A stretch of DNA of 34,513 bases, taken from the IMG/VR virus record IMGVR_UViG_3300046170_000204, positions 1-34,513 of that record; one strand, 5' to 3'. The notes below the pieces were generated by a model. The model saw nothing but the letters and a program-made list of their open reading frames with translations. It was not told the DNA's origin and made no database searches. Source of the DNA: a virus. The position numbers were made by a program, and so were the translations under genes. Of this stretch, positions 1 through 8,005 are shown piece by piece; position 1 is the first letter of the stretch, and the number at the start of each line of letters is the position of its first letter.

Positions 1-242
1 CCCTATATATATGATTACAAACAACACCAATGCGCAAACAAACCTAAGAATAATAGGCATATCTATAGAAATAATAGGCATATCTATATTAGCAATCGCT
101 TATACTATCATATATGTAATAAAATCAATGACTTATATATTATTATTTATTCGCATAATCAATATTATGTTAACTAATCCAGGATATACTATCATTTTTC
201 TGCAATCGACCTTCGGGGGGGCGCCGTCACCCCTTACGTATA
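1..242. repeat. Left copy of terminal direct repeat
   Basis: This stretch recurs at the far right end of the window (34261-34513). The first 30 bases and about the last 147 bases are identical. The segment between them differs by several substitutions and an 11-base length change. Most of the repeat is extremely AT-rich, but its last 37 bases hold a GC-rich block with a run of seven G and the palindrome GGCGCC (220-225). Direct terminal repeats of this size are usual for T7-like podoviruses that package from concatemers. No gene is credible here: the reading frame open in this copy is closed in the other copy. Confidence 0.9.
48..88. repeat. Two tandem ~21-bp units in left terminal repeat
   Basis: Two adjacent copies of a unit reading roughly GAAATAATAGGCATATCTAT occupy 48-67 (one A shorter) and 68-88. 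The right terminal repeat carries two full 21-base units at 34318-34338 and 34339-34359, preceded by a degenerate piece. This short tandem array lies in the only part of the terminal repeat where the two copies disagree. Confidence 0.8.
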
Positions 243-247
243 TCCCT

Positions 248-292
248 TTGACACAAAATTTTTGTGATTTTTGGTGAAAACAGTTATATACT
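248..292 (+). promoter_or_regulatory. Putative late promoter and operator-like dyad
   Basis: A perfect TTGACA (248-253) lies just outside the terminal repeat. It overlaps a dyad made of CACAAAA (252-258) and TTTTGTG (260-266) around one base. No good -10 lies 16-18 bases downstream of it. A separate -10-like TATACT sits at 287-292, only six bases before the small-terminase ATG at 299, and no Shine-Dalgarno is visible between them. Either the dyad is a control site over a weak promoter, or transcription starts at the ATG and gives a leaderless message. The exact promoter assignment is uncertain. Confidence 0.4.
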
Positions 293-298
293 CAGCTT

Positions 299-718
299 AT
301 GGGTAAATCATTATCACTAAAAGAAGCTAAGGCAATACTTAAATCTCCCAATGAAGCAAAAAGGGAAGCCATTGAGCAAGAGTTAGCAGCCATTGGTGCA
401 TCAGAATTAACTGATATTCTTAGCTGGGATAGCAACGGACACACTACAATGCTTGCTTCAGACCAACTAACAGAGAAAGCAAAGCGTAGTATCAAGAAAA
501 TGAAGGTAACACCAACCCAATACGGCAACCAGTTAGAGGTTGAGATGTATGATAAGATAGCAGCGCTTCGTTTATTAGCTAAACATTATGGTATGTTGAA
601 TGTCGATACATCACAGAACCGACCATCGGTACTAGGTATCAACATAAAAGGTCCAGAAACAGTGTATGACGTGAGAGAAAAACAAGATGATGATGAAGAA
701 ACCGAGCAAAAAGACTAA
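299..718 (+). CDS. Small terminase subunit
   Basis: A 139-residue protein, probably the DNA-recognition subunit that brings concatemeric DNA to the large terminase. The central segment (about residues 68-100) has the pattern seen in many podovirus small terminases: a VTPTQYG stretch followed by an amphipathic helix with DKIAALRLLAKHYGM. The C-terminus is highly acidic and Lys-rich. It is the first rightward gene after the terminal repeat and lies upstream of the large terminase, the usual order. The ATG has no obvious Shine-Dalgarno, unlike most genes here. The call rests on family resemblance and position. Confidence 0.75.
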   Translation: MGKSLSLKEAKAILKSPNEAKREAIEQELAAIGASELTDILSWDSNGHTTMLASDQLTEKAKRSIKKMKVTPTQYGNQLEVEMYDKIAALRLLAKHYGMLNVDTSQNRPSVLGINIKGPETVYDVREKQDDDEETEQKD

Positions 719-944
719 AGTAACATTGGTAATTTGGTACGATGCTGTAGCAGAAAATGGTTGGATTACAGGAGAGGAAGCTAAAACTAATTGCAAACTA
801 GACAAGTGTGTATCAATAGGTCACCTGGTAGATCGCAATGAGGAGAGAATATTATTAGCTTGTACTAAATCAGAAAACGAATATAATGCACTTATAAACA
901 TTCCGAATACATGGATTGATACCATTAAGGAATATAATTTATAA
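687..944 (+). CDS. Small protein between the terminase genes, function unknown
   Basis: An 85-residue protein overlapping the end of the small terminase by 32 bases in another frame. Several consecutive ATG codons (from 687) could serve as start. It begins with a Lys-rich tail and continues with VIWYDAVAENGW. The C-terminus has an ACTKSE segment and IPNTWIDTIKEY. This layout (aromatic W-x-DA motif, a short beta-rich core, then an I-P-x-x-x-I ending) is common among unnamed proteins encoded beside podovirus terminases. I recognise the type but know of no established function. No membrane segment or catalytic motif is visible. Confidence 0.65.
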   Translation: MMMKKPSKKTKVTLVIWYDAVAENGWITGEEAKTNCKLDKCVSIGHLVDRNEERILLACTKSENEYNALINIPNTWIDTIKEYNL

Positions 945-956
945 GGTTAATACAAT

Positions 957-2513
957 ATGGCGAGAGTATCAGGCAGTAAAGATATATCCAAGCGCAAAAC
1001 CAATAAGCATCAGCAGTCTGATGTTACTGCACTAAATTTAGATTTCAGCAAAAGTCCTACCGTATGGAAGTTTTTAAATGATCCGTCATTTGTACGTGGG
1101 CTGATGGGACCTGTAGGTTCTGGCAAATCTTACGCTTGTGCATCTGAGATAATGTTACGTGCATTACAGCAACCAGTTTCACCACTGGATAATACTCGCC
1201 ACAGTCGCTTTGTAATTGTACGTAACTCTTATCCTGAACTTAGAACCACTACGATCAAGACGTGGCTAGAAATATTTGATGAAGCAACCTGGGGACAGAT
1301 GCGTTGGTCACCACCATTGACACACCACATACAGTTACCGCCAAAAGGGAAGCTGGCAGGTCTTGACATGGAAGTCATTTTCCTAGCACTGGATACACCC
1401 AAAGATGTGCGTAAGTTATTATCTTTGGAACTGACTGGTGCTTGGGTAAACGAAGCCAGAGAACTACCGAAAGCGGTGATTGATGGTTTGACACATAGGG
1501 TAGGTCGATATCCAACCAAAGCACATGGTGGTTGTAACCATCGATTTATTATCATGGATACCAACCCACCTGATGACGATCATTGGTGGCACAGGTTAGC
1601 TGAAAAAGAAAAGATGAAAGGTAAATATGCTTGGAAGTTTTACAAGCAACCAGGAGGTGTCAAAGAAGTTGATGCCAATTATGAAGATGCTATTTACGCA
1701 GGTAGCAAATATTGGGCAATCAATGATAAAGCAGAAAACATTGACAACCTAACGGAAGGCTACTACGAACAAATGTTAGGTGGTAAGAACTTAGACTGGA
1801 TTCGCTGTTATGCAGGTGGTGAATACGTCTTTGTGCAAGAAGGTCGAGCCGTTTGGCAGGAATATACAGATTCGTTGATGAGTGAAGAAATTGAATATCT
1901 ACCTGAGTATCCTATCCAAATCGGCTTAGACTTTGGATTAACACCCGCAGCAGTGTTTGGTCAGCGTTTGGATAACGGTCGTTGGCATATCTTGCATGAG
2001 TTGGTGACCTTTGACATGGGACTCGAACGATTTACCACACAATTGAAGGTTGAAATCAATAAATTATTTCCAAATGCAAAAGATATTAAGATCTGGGGTG
2101 ATCCAGCAGGTAGCAAACGTGATGAAATCTTTGAGGTCACAGCGTTTGACCACTTAAAAACACAAGGGATGAACGCCAGACCAACGGTCAGTAACGATTT
2201 TAAGGTGCGTCGAGAAGCAGGTGCGATGCCAATGAACCGCTTGATTAACGGTAAAGCTGGGTTGATTGTGGATAAAAAGTGTTCAATGTTAAGAAAAGCA
2301 CTGGCTGGTGGGTATTATTTTAAACGAGAAGCGGTTGGCGCAGGGTATGAACGATTTAAGGATGTACCGTTTAAAAACAATTTCTCCCACATCGGAGATG
2401 CGTTTGGGTATTTGATGCTTGGAGGAGGAGAGCATCGAATCCTCACTCGTAAAAATGCACAAGGTAGCGCAACACAACAGACGACAGCGAGGATGGATTT
2501 TAATGTATTCTGA
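957..2513 (+). CDS. terL: Terminase large subunit (ATPase and nuclease)
   Basis: A 518-residue DNA-packaging motor. The ATPase half has Walker A GPVGSGKS (51-58), a Walker B-like segment GAWVNEARE (161-169) and a coupling segment MDTNPPDDDHW (200-210). The nuclease half supplies the expected acidic residues: D325 in GLDFGL, D382 in WGDPAG and D481 in HIGDAFGY. Length and motif order match podovirus large terminases. It follows the two small genes with short gaps, and its last codons overlap the start of the GNAT-like gene. It cuts unit genomes from concatemers at the portal. Confidence 0.95.
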   Translation: MARVSGSKDISKRKTNKHQQSDVTALNLDFSKSPTVWKFLNDPSFVRGLMGPVGSGKSYACASEIMLRALQQPVSPLDNTRHSRFVIVRNSYPELRTTTIKTWLEIFDEATWGQMRWSPPLTHHIQLPPKGKLAGLDMEVIFLALDTPKDVRKLLSLELTGAWVNEARELPKAVIDGLTHRVGRYPTKAHGGCNHRFIIMDTNPPDDDHWWHRLAEKEKMKGKYAWKFYKQPGGVKEVDANYEDAIYAGSKYWAINDKAENIDNLTEGYYEQMLGGKNLDWIRCYAGGEYVFVQEGRAVWQEYTDSLMSEEIEYLPEYPIQIGLDFGLTPAAVFGQRLDNGRWHILHELVTFDMGLERFTTQLKVEINKLFPNAKDIKIWGDPAGSKRDEIFEVTAFDHLKTQGMNARPTVSNDFKVRREAGAMPMNRLINGKAGLIVDKKCSMLRKALAGGYYFKREAVGAGYERFKDVPFKNNFSHIGDAFGYLMLGGGEHRILTRKNAQGSATQQTTARMDFNVF

Positions 2514-3051
2514 AACTAAAGAGATGCGAGGTAAAAGAGGGGTGTCAAAAACCTCGCAAAACCCTATAGGATTAGTAGAATTTTACAATAGTTTAAATAA
2601 GAATGAAAGAATACTTTATCGTGAATACCAAAATGATGATGCGTATTACTTAGATCGCAGAATAGCTGACACCATGTATCATGCTACTTATGATGAAACA
2701 GTAGCTAACATTGAAGCATTGCAAATGATGGGTCCAGCAATTACAGTTTTGTACGATAATCAAATAGCATCGTGTTTTGGATTTGCTACTGTGTTTCCAT
2801 CTGTTGCAGAAGCGTGGTGTTTAGGCAGTAAAATATTTAACAAACACCCTATAGCAACAACCAGATCTGCTAAGTTTGTATTAAATTATGGTGCAAAATA
2901 CATGGCATTACATCGTTTACAAGTAATTGTTCATAATGATAATCAAGTTGCAAAGAACTGGGCATCTGTATTACAATTCAATTACGAAGGTCTGATGAAA
3001 CAGTTTGGACATGATAAGTCAGATTATGTAATGTATGCTAAATATTATTAG
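2503..3051 (+). CDS. GNAT-fold virion-associated protein (T7 gp13-like)
   Basis: The ATG at 2503 is preferred over the longer open frame from 2419: it sits 6-7 bases after an AGGATGG ribosome site and limits overlap with the terminase to 11 bases, giving 182 residues. The C-terminal half resembles the acetyltransferase-fold proteins of podovirus heads: an AEAWCLGSK strand, then LHRLQVIVHNDN with NWASVLQF and EGLMKQF, the layout of the acceptor-binding part of GNAT enzymes. T7 gp13 has a comparable fold. Activity and substrate are unknown. Position between terminase and portal suggests a structural or maturation role. Confidence 0.6.
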   Translation: MYSETKEMRGKRGVSKTSQNPIGLVEFYNSLNKNERILYREYQNDDAYYLDRRIADTMYHATYDETVANIEALQMMGPAITVLYDNQIASCFGFATVFPSVAEAWCLGSKIFNKHPIATTRSAKFVLNYGAKYMALHRLQVIVHNDNQVAKNWASVLQFNYEGLMKQFGHDKSDYVMYAKYY

Positions 3052-3059
3052 GAGGATCT

Positions 3060-3197
3060 ATGCCAGGCAAGAAAGGTTTGTACGCAAACATTAACGCACG
3101 CAAGAAAGCAGGCACTAGCCGCCCTAAATCTAAATCAACTATTTCAGATAAAGCCTATGCTAATATGAAAGCTGGCTTTAAGAAAAAGAGGAAATAA
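3060..3197 (+). CDS. Small basic phage protein, 45 aa
   Basis: This short gene encodes 45 residues starting MPGKKGLYANINARKKAG and ending in FKKKRK. The ATG is preceded by AGGAGG at ideal distance. Small Lys-rich proteins with a GLYANI motif followed by a basic tail are frequent beside head genes in marine T7-like phages, and I recognise the pattern. No function is established. The charge suggests nucleic-acid or capsid-interior association. It is followed after two bases by the next gene. Confidence 0.75.
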   Translation: MPGKKGLYANINARKKAGTSRPKSKSTISDKAYANMKAGFKKKRK

Positions 3198-3199
3198 TT

Positions 3200-3448
3200 A
3201 TGGGCGCAATATTATCAAAACCAAAAATGCCAGCACCAGAACCAATTTCACAAGATGTTATGGATGAACAACAAAGACAAAAAGACGAATTAGCGGCAGA
3301 AAAAGCTCGTACTGAACAAGAACGTCTTGACGAAATGCAAGGATTGCAAAAACGCAAACGTAGTCAGCGTTACGGTGGTAGACGTACTTTACTTTCACCG
3401 TTGCGAAAAGATGCTGAAACTGGTGTGAAGAAAACAACTTTAGGGTAA
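3200..3448 (+). CDS. Small head-region protein with charged coiled coil
   Basis: An 82-residue protein. The start MGAILSKPKMPAPEP resembles the MG-x-x-x-S-K-P-K-P opening of a recurrent podovirus head-region family. The middle (about 20-52) is a Gln/Glu/Lys/Arg-rich helix likely to form a coiled coil, and the end has RYGGRRTLLSP and KKTTLG. The RRGGRRSLL-type C-terminal signature is often seen between terminase and portal. Function unknown; a minor head or scaffold-associated role is inferred from position only. Confidence 0.65.
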   Translation: MGAILSKPKMPAPEPISQDVMDEQQRQKDELAAEKARTEQERLDEMQGLQKRKRSQRYGGRRTLLSPLRKDAETGVKKTTLG

Positions 3449-3452
3449 GATT

Positions 3453-3827
3453 ATGATAAGCTTTGGGCAAATGATGGGGATGAGAAACAGAGATCCTTTT
3501 GAAAAATATTTTAAATCAGTTCAGATGCCTGACGGTCGTATAACCTATGAAAGAAGATTAGAAATAACACCAGGTCAATCATTGCAACAAGCACAACAAG
3601 ATTTAAAACCAGTTACCAAAGAAGCAGCCGATATCTACAAAGCAAAAACAGGTAAGGCTTACACTGGTGCTGTGTTAAAAGAGCCAGAGCCAGTAACAGA
3701 ACCAGAAACATTGGGTAAATCAGAATCAGCATTGTCCAGACGTGAACGATTACGTAGACGTAGAGATGCTGCTTTCCAATTTGCATCAATGCAAAAACAG
3801 GGCGGTAAAGCGCAATCAGGAGTTTAA
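3453..3827 (+). CDS. Head-region hypothetical protein, 124 aa
   Basis: I do not recognise a named family. The protein opens with MISFGQMMGM and a segment about parameters and symmetry-poor beta structure, continues with a Gln-rich stretch near 45, a Pro/Glu-rich linker (EPEPVTEPE, about 77-85) and ends with an Arg-rich helix RRERLRRRRDAAFQF. Translation could start at 3453 or at one of the following in-frame ATGs (3471, 3474, 3480). It lies in the run of small basic genes upstream of the portal and may be a minor head component. Confidence 0.55.
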   Translation: MISFGQMMGMRNRDPFEKYFKSVQMPDGRITYERRLEITPGQSLQQAQQDLKPVTKEAADIYKAKTGKAYTGAVLKEPEPVTEPETLGKSESALSRRERLRRRRDAAFQFASMQKQGGKAQSGV

Positions 3828-3828
3828 T

Positions 3829-3981
3829 ATGCCAAAAGTTACCAATCCAAAAACAGGAAAAACCAGACATTTTAAATACACAGCAAGCGGTGTTAAGATG
3901 GCTAAAGAGTATGCAAAAGCAAGCAATGGTAAATTTTCTATGGGATCACCAAAGGATGTTTACAGGAAAAAGAAAAAATGA
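3829..3981 (+). CDS. Small basic phage protein, 50 aa
   Basis: The open frame begins at 3742, but the ATG at 3829 is chosen because CAGGAG precedes it and it begins right after the previous stop. It gives 50 residues starting MPKVTNPKTGKTRHFKYTAS and ending YRKKKK. A small basic protein with a K-x-F-x-Y-T-x-x-G core is a recurrent neighbour of podovirus portals. The stop overlaps the portal ATG (ATGA), so the two are probably translationally coupled. Function unknown. Confidence 0.75.
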   Translation: MPKVTNPKTGKTRHFKYTASGVKMAKEYAKASNGKFSMGSPKDVYRKKKK

Positions 3982-5558
3982 AGCCAACCATAGGGCAGAT
4001 TACCAAAAGATATAAATCAGCAAAAGCTAAAAAAGATACATGGGAATCAGTGTATGAGGATTGTTATCGTTTTGCTTTACCCAATCGTAATTTATATGAA
4101 GGTTATTATGAGGGCGGTGTTGTTGGGCAAAACAAAATGGCAGACGTATTTGACAGTACAGCGATTGATTCAACACAAAGATTTGCTAACAGAATACAAT
4201 CAGGTTTATTTCCACCACAAACCAACTGGTGTCGATTAGAACCTGGCAACGATATACCTAATGAACAAAAAGTAGAAGTACAAAGAATCTTAGATATTTA
4301 CAGCGATAAAATGTTTTCTGTTATTCGTAGTAGTAATTTTGATTTAGCGATGGGTGAGTTTTTATTAGACTTAGCGGTTGGTACTGGTGTTATGTTGGTA
4401 CAACCTGGTGATGAATTACACCCAATTCGCTTTACATCAATACCAATGTATTTAGTTTGTTTTGAAGAAGGTGCGTATGGAAAGGTTGAAAATGTTTATC
4501 GAAACATAAAATGCAAAGCTGAACAAATACAGGTTATGTATCCAGATGCAAAATTAAATTCAACATTAAACGATATGGTGCGTGATAATCCTATTGGAGA
4601 AGTAGAACTTTTAGAATCTACTATTAAAGATTTAGAAACTGGTGTATATCATTATCAATTATGTTTTTCTAAAGAAAAATATGAATTATTACATCGTGAA
4701 TTAAAATCATCCCCATGGGTTATATCAAGATACATGAAGGCAGCAGGAGAAGTACATGGTCGTGGACCATTAACCGTTGCTATACCTGATATAAAAACTT
4801 TAAATAAAGTAAAAGAATTGTTACTTAAAAACGCATCACTGGGTATTGCAGGTGTGTATACCGCAGCAGACGATGGGGTGTTAAACCCTAATACTGTTAC
4901 TTTAAAACCTGGTGCTATTATACCAGTAGCTAGAAACGGTGGACCGCAAGGCGAGTCACTAAAACCATTAGCTCGTAGTGGTGATCCACAATTATCACAA
5001 ATTGTGATTGACCAATTACAAATGTCAATTAAGAAAATATTACTTGACGAATCAATACCAAGAGATGATATGTCAGCACGTAGTGCAACTGAAATACAAC
5101 AACGTATACAAGAATTAGCGCAGAACTTAGGTAGTGCCTTTGGTCGATTGATATCAGAAACCATGAATCCAATCATTCGCAGAACATTAGCTATTATGGA
5201 TGAGCAAGGAATGATCGAATTACCTTTAAAAGTAAATGGTTTAGAAATAAAAGTAAAACCAGTTAGCCCAATTGCTATGTCACAAAATCAAAATGATGTT
5301 AGCAATGTATTACAATTTCAACAAATAGTTGCTCAATTAGGACCAGAAGGTGCTACTGCAATTAAAGCAGGTGAAGTTGCTGATTACATTGCAGAAAAAT
5401 TAGGCATACCAGCAGAGTTGATAAATAATCCAGAAGAACGAGCTGCATTAATACAAGAAGCAGCAATGATGGCACAACAGGCTGCACAACAGCAAGCCAT
5501 GGCTGAACAAGGAGAACAAGCACCACAAGAAGATCAACAAGAATTACCAATGGAGTAA
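3978..5558 (+). CDS. Portal (head-tail connector) protein, T7 gp8-like
   Basis: A 526-residue protein forming the dodecameric ring at the head vertex through which DNA enters and leaves. The N-terminus (RYKSAKAKKDTWESVYEDCY then FALPNRNLY) matches the head-to-tail connecting protein family, as do FANRIQSGLFPP, the DLAVGTGVMLVQP segment and ATEIQQRIQELAQNLG in the C-terminal half. The end is a Gln/Ala-rich acidic tail. Length is typical. The ATG overlaps the preceding stop, and the next gene starts four bases after this stop using a ribosome site inside the portal end. Confidence 0.92.
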   Translation: MKPTIGQITKRYKSAKAKKDTWESVYEDCYRFALPNRNLYEGYYEGGVVGQNKMADVFDSTAIDSTQRFANRIQSGLFPPQTNWCRLEPGNDIPNEQKVEVQRILDIYSDKMFSVIRSSNFDLAMGEFLLDLAVGTGVMLVQPGDELHPIRFTSIPMYLVCFEEGAYGKVENVYRNIKCKAEQIQVMYPDAKLNSTLNDMVRDNPIGEVELLESTIKDLETGVYHYQLCFSKEKYELLHRELKSSPWVISRYMKAAGEVHGRGPLTVAIPDIKTLNKVKELLLKNASLGIAGVYTAADDGVLNPNTVTLKPGAIIPVARNGGPQGESLKPLARSGDPQLSQIVIDQLQMSIKKILLDESIPRDDMSARSATEIQQRIQELAQNLGSAFGRLISETMNPIIRRTLAIMDEQGMIELPLKVNGLEIKVKPVSPIAMSQNQNDVSNVLQFQQIVAQLGPEGATAIKAGEVADYIAEKLGIPAELINNPEERAALIQEAAMMAQQAAQQQAMAEQGEQAPQEDQQELPME

Positions 5559-5562
5559 TTAA

Positions 5563-5823
5563 ATGAGCTGGGATGAATTAGCATTAACAGACGAACAAGA
5601 AATAGATAGCAAAGATTTTGTAGATCCACAGGAATTAAATAGACTTTATTTTAGAGTTTTTAATACTGAGGATGGACAAAAGGTGTTAAAACACCTAAGA
5701 GCCATTACAATTGAACAACCTAGTTTTATACCAGGGGAATCAGCATCATATGGTTATTGTCGTGAAGGGCAAAACTCAATTGTAAGGGAAATTGAAAAAC
5801 GAGTGCAAAGAGCAAGAGGGTGA
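5563..5823 (+). CDS. Bbp19-like small phage protein
   Basis: An 86-residue protein resembling the Bbp19 family of podovirus and Bordetella-phage proteins: YFRVFNTEDGQKVLKHLR in the middle and, after a variable part, EGQNSIVREIEKRV at the end. GGAGT within the portal stop region provides a ribosome site. Family members sit between portal and scaffold or capsid, as here; their biochemical role is not established. Its stop overlaps the region just before the scaffold start. Confidence 0.7.
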   Translation: MSWDELALTDEQEIDSKDFVDPQELNRLYFRVFNTEDGQKVLKHLRAITIEQPSFIPGESASYGYCREGQNSIVREIEKRVQRARG

Positions 5824-5824
5824 A

Positions 5825-6655
5825 ATGGCAGAAAATCAACAAGCAGAATCATTATTAGATGATGGTCTAAACGAACTTAAAGAAGAACAAGCAGCAGAGC
5901 AAGAAGCAAATCCAGAAGTAATTGAAGATGTGTTAGTTCCTGATGGACCTGATCCAATGGAACAAACTGTAGCTACCGAAGAAGAAGATGTCGAATACGA
6001 AAGACCTGAGTATTTTCCTGAAAAATTTTGGAATGAAACAGATGGTCCAGACATTGAAGGATTGGTTAATTCATATCGTGAGTTAGAAAAAAACTTTTCT
6101 CAAGGTAAACACAAAGCGCCAGAAGAAGGATATGATATATCTTTTGCAGAGCAAAAAGGTATTCCTCAAGATGATGCTTTGTTAGGTAAATTTCAAGGCT
6201 GGGCTAAAGAACATGGTGTATCACAAGCTGCGTTTGAAGCATTAGCTAAAGATTATATTGATACTGAAATGGCTAATTTAGAACAATATGACACAGACGT
6301 ACGTGCAGAAAAAGCTAAATTAGGACCAGATGCAGACACAGTTATACGTTCTACAGTTGAATGGGTAGATAGTCTACACAAAAAAGGTGTTTTAAATGAA
6401 ACAGAACTTGATTCGTTAAAAATGTCAGCAGGAACAGCAGATGGTGTAAGAGCTTTACAGAAACTTAGACGTTATTACGGTGAAGGTAATATACCTGTAG
6501 CACAACCAACTACCGAAGGTGTGCCAACATTAGAAGAACTTTATGAAATGGTAGGAACTCAAGAATACAAGAACGATGTAAGCTATCGTAATAAAGTTCA
6601 GAAATGGTTTAAACAAAGAGTACCAGACAACCCTAATGAGGATTATATAATTTAG
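5825..6655 (+). CDS. Scaffolding protein
   Basis: A 276-residue acidic, Gln/Glu-rich protein that should guide capsid assembly and then leave. The open frame starts at 5792, but ATG 5825 follows AGAGGG at good spacing and begins MAENQQAESLLDD. Features typical of podovirus scaffolds: a disordered acidic N-terminus, a YFPEKFWNETDGPDIEGL segment followed by a SYRELEKNF motif (about 68-95), helical middle and a C-terminal MVGTQEYKND stretch with a basic end. It lies between portal and capsid, the standard place. Confidence 0.85.
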   Translation: MAENQQAESLLDDGLNELKEEQAAEQEANPEVIEDVLVPDGPDPMEQTVATEEEDVEYERPEYFPEKFWNETDGPDIEGLVNSYRELEKNFSQGKHKAPEEGYDISFAEQKGIPQDDALLGKFQGWAKEHGVSQAAFEALAKDYIDTEMANLEQYDTDVRAEKAKLGPDADTVIRSTVEWVDSLHKKGVLNETELDSLKMSAGTADGVRALQKLRRYYGEGNIPVAQPTTEGVPTLEELYEMVGTQEYKNDVSYRNKVQKWFKQRVPDNPNEDYII

Positions 6656-6683
6656 TTGCAAAGTATTGTAATTACATTATAGA
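6656..6683 (+). promoter_or_regulatory. Candidate sigma-70-like promoter upstream of capsid gene
   Basis: Immediately after the scaffold stop there is TTGCAA (6656-6661), a 16-base spacer and TATAGA (6678-6683). The remaining leader to the capsid ATG at 6816 is noncoding and contains a small GTAGG/CCTAC hairpin (6736-6750). An extra promoter before the capsid gene would raise output of the most abundant virion protein. Confidence 0.45.
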
Positions 6684-6815
6684 ATACACGATAAGGATAA
6701 CAGTACATCTGCCCTTGAATGTCAAATGACTCGTGGTAGGCGGTACCTACAAGTTTGAAGCCCAAAATGGACAACTTCTGGCGTAAAATTTAATTTAATT
6801 TTATGGAGTGATATT

Positions 6816-7656
6816 ATGAGTACATCTATTAGTACAAGTTTCGTCACCATCTTTGATGCGGAAGTAAAGCAAGCCTATCAAAACGATAGAGCTTTAGCTG
6901 GTACAGTTCGTGAAAGAAGTGGCGTTCAAGGTAATACTTATAAGTTCAACAAGTTAGGATCAGGTGTAGCGAATTTACATATTCCACAATCTGACGTAAC
7001 TCCAATGAACTTAACACACACACAAGCAACAGCTACAATGTCTGATTACAATGCTGCTGAATATAGCGATATATTTACAAACGGCAAAGTATTATTTGAC
7101 GAAAGAGCAGAGCTTGTAAAAGCAGTATCAATGGCTGTTGGTCGTAGAATGGACCAATTAGTAATTGATGCACTAGATGGAGCAGGGTACATCTTTAACA
7201 GTTGCTAACTCTATTGGTGGTACTACAACTAACTTAAACGTGGATAAAGTATTAGAAGCTAAAAAGTTAATGGACCAACAAGGTGTTCCAGCTGAAGATC
7301 GTTTCTTCTTATGTCATGCTAATAACATGGCTGCGTTCTTAGACGATAGTGATGTAAAAACTATTGATGTCAACACAACTAAAGCATTAGCTCAAGGAAC
7401 TGTTGATTCATTCTTAGGTTTTAAATTCATTATGGTTGGCGATAGAACAGAAGGCGGACTAGCTGTTGATGGTTCATCTGACCGTACATGTTTAGCTTGG
7501 CATAAAAATGCTTGTGGTCTTGCTATTAACATGGATAAGAAAACTGAAATTAACTATATTGCTGAGAAATCATCGTTCCTAGTGAACTCTATGTTCTCTG
7601 CTGGATCTGTTGGTATTGATACAGCTGGTATAGTTGAAGTCACTTGTCGTGAATAA
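6816..7656 (+). CDS. Major capsid protein (interrupted by a 1-base insertion)
   Basis: The reading frame is broken: 6816-7208 encodes the N-terminal 124 or so residues and the rest continues in the next frame to 7656. Removing one G from the GGG at 7185-7187 joins them as ALDGAGTSLTVANS and gives a 279-residue protein. The sequence matches a podovirus coat family: TSFVTIFDAEVKQAYQ at the N-terminus, TVRERSGVQGNTYKF, a YNAAEYSD segment and GRRMDQLVIDAL. A GGAG ribosome site precedes ATG 6816. The break lies mid-protein, so it is not a T7 gene 10-type programmed C-terminal extension. A sequencing or assembly indel is the simplest explanation. Confidence 0.88.
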
Positions 7657-7668
7657 CAGGAGGATAAT

Positions 7669-7953
7669 ATGGCATATGCAAGAGCAGGATTTGGAGCATT
7701 AGCTGGACAGGGCAGAGCAGGTGATTTACCAGCTTTGTATGTCTATACAACAACTGATGCTGCAACAGCAGTAGACGCTTCTGGTTACTTTAATGAACTA
7801 TCTGACCAACTTTCAGTTGGTGATATGATAATTGTTCATGGAGCAACTGGCGGTACAAGAACAGTTACTATGCACGTTGTCGTATCTAACGCATCTGGTG
7901 TCGTAGACATTAGTGATGGTACAACAATCGGAGCAGTTACTGATTCTGACTAA
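7669..7953 (+). CDS. Capsid-associated (decoration-like) protein
   Basis: A 94-residue protein right after the capsid gene, preceded by AGGAGG. It has the layout of the small proteins that follow the coat gene in many marine podoviruses: an N-terminal Gly/Ala segment, ALYVYTTTDAATAV, SGYFNELSDQLSVGDMIIV and a beta-rich C-terminus. I infer a head-decoration or minor capsid role from this resemblance, the position and the terminator directly downstream, which groups it with the capsid transcript. Confidence 0.6.
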   Translation: MAYARAGFGALAGQGRAGDLPALYVYTTTDAATAVDASGYFNELSDQLSVGDMIIVHGATGGTRTVTMHVVVSNASGVVDISDGTTIGAVTDSD

Positions 7954-7964
7954 GTAATATAAAG

Positions 7965-7994
7965 TTGTCCTGCTTCGGCAGGGCATACTTTTTT
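7965..7994 (+). terminator. Rho-independent terminator after capsid genes
   Basis: CCTGC (7969-7973), the stable tetraloop TTCG and GCAGG (7978-7982) form a stem that can extend by a G-U pair. Six T follow at 7989-7994. It lies between the capsid-associated gene and tail tubular A. It probably ends or attenuates the capsid transcript so that capsid proteins are made in excess over tail proteins. Confidence 0.85.
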
Positions 7995-8005
7995 AAGGAG
8001 ATTAT

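Noticed and set aside
11-277. 88-codon open frame inside the left terminal repeat
   Set aside because: The matching frame in the right repeat stops after about 15 codons, the composition is low-complexity Ile/Tyr, and no ribosome site is present.
4655-5176. 173-codon open frame on the minus strand inside the portal gene
   Set aside because: Antisense shadow of a well-supported portal gene, with no ribosome site and no family resemblance.
7177-7208. Programmed frameshift in the capsid gene
   Set aside because: There is no slippery heptamer, the break is mid-protein and the first product would be a truncated coat. A one-base indel explains it better.
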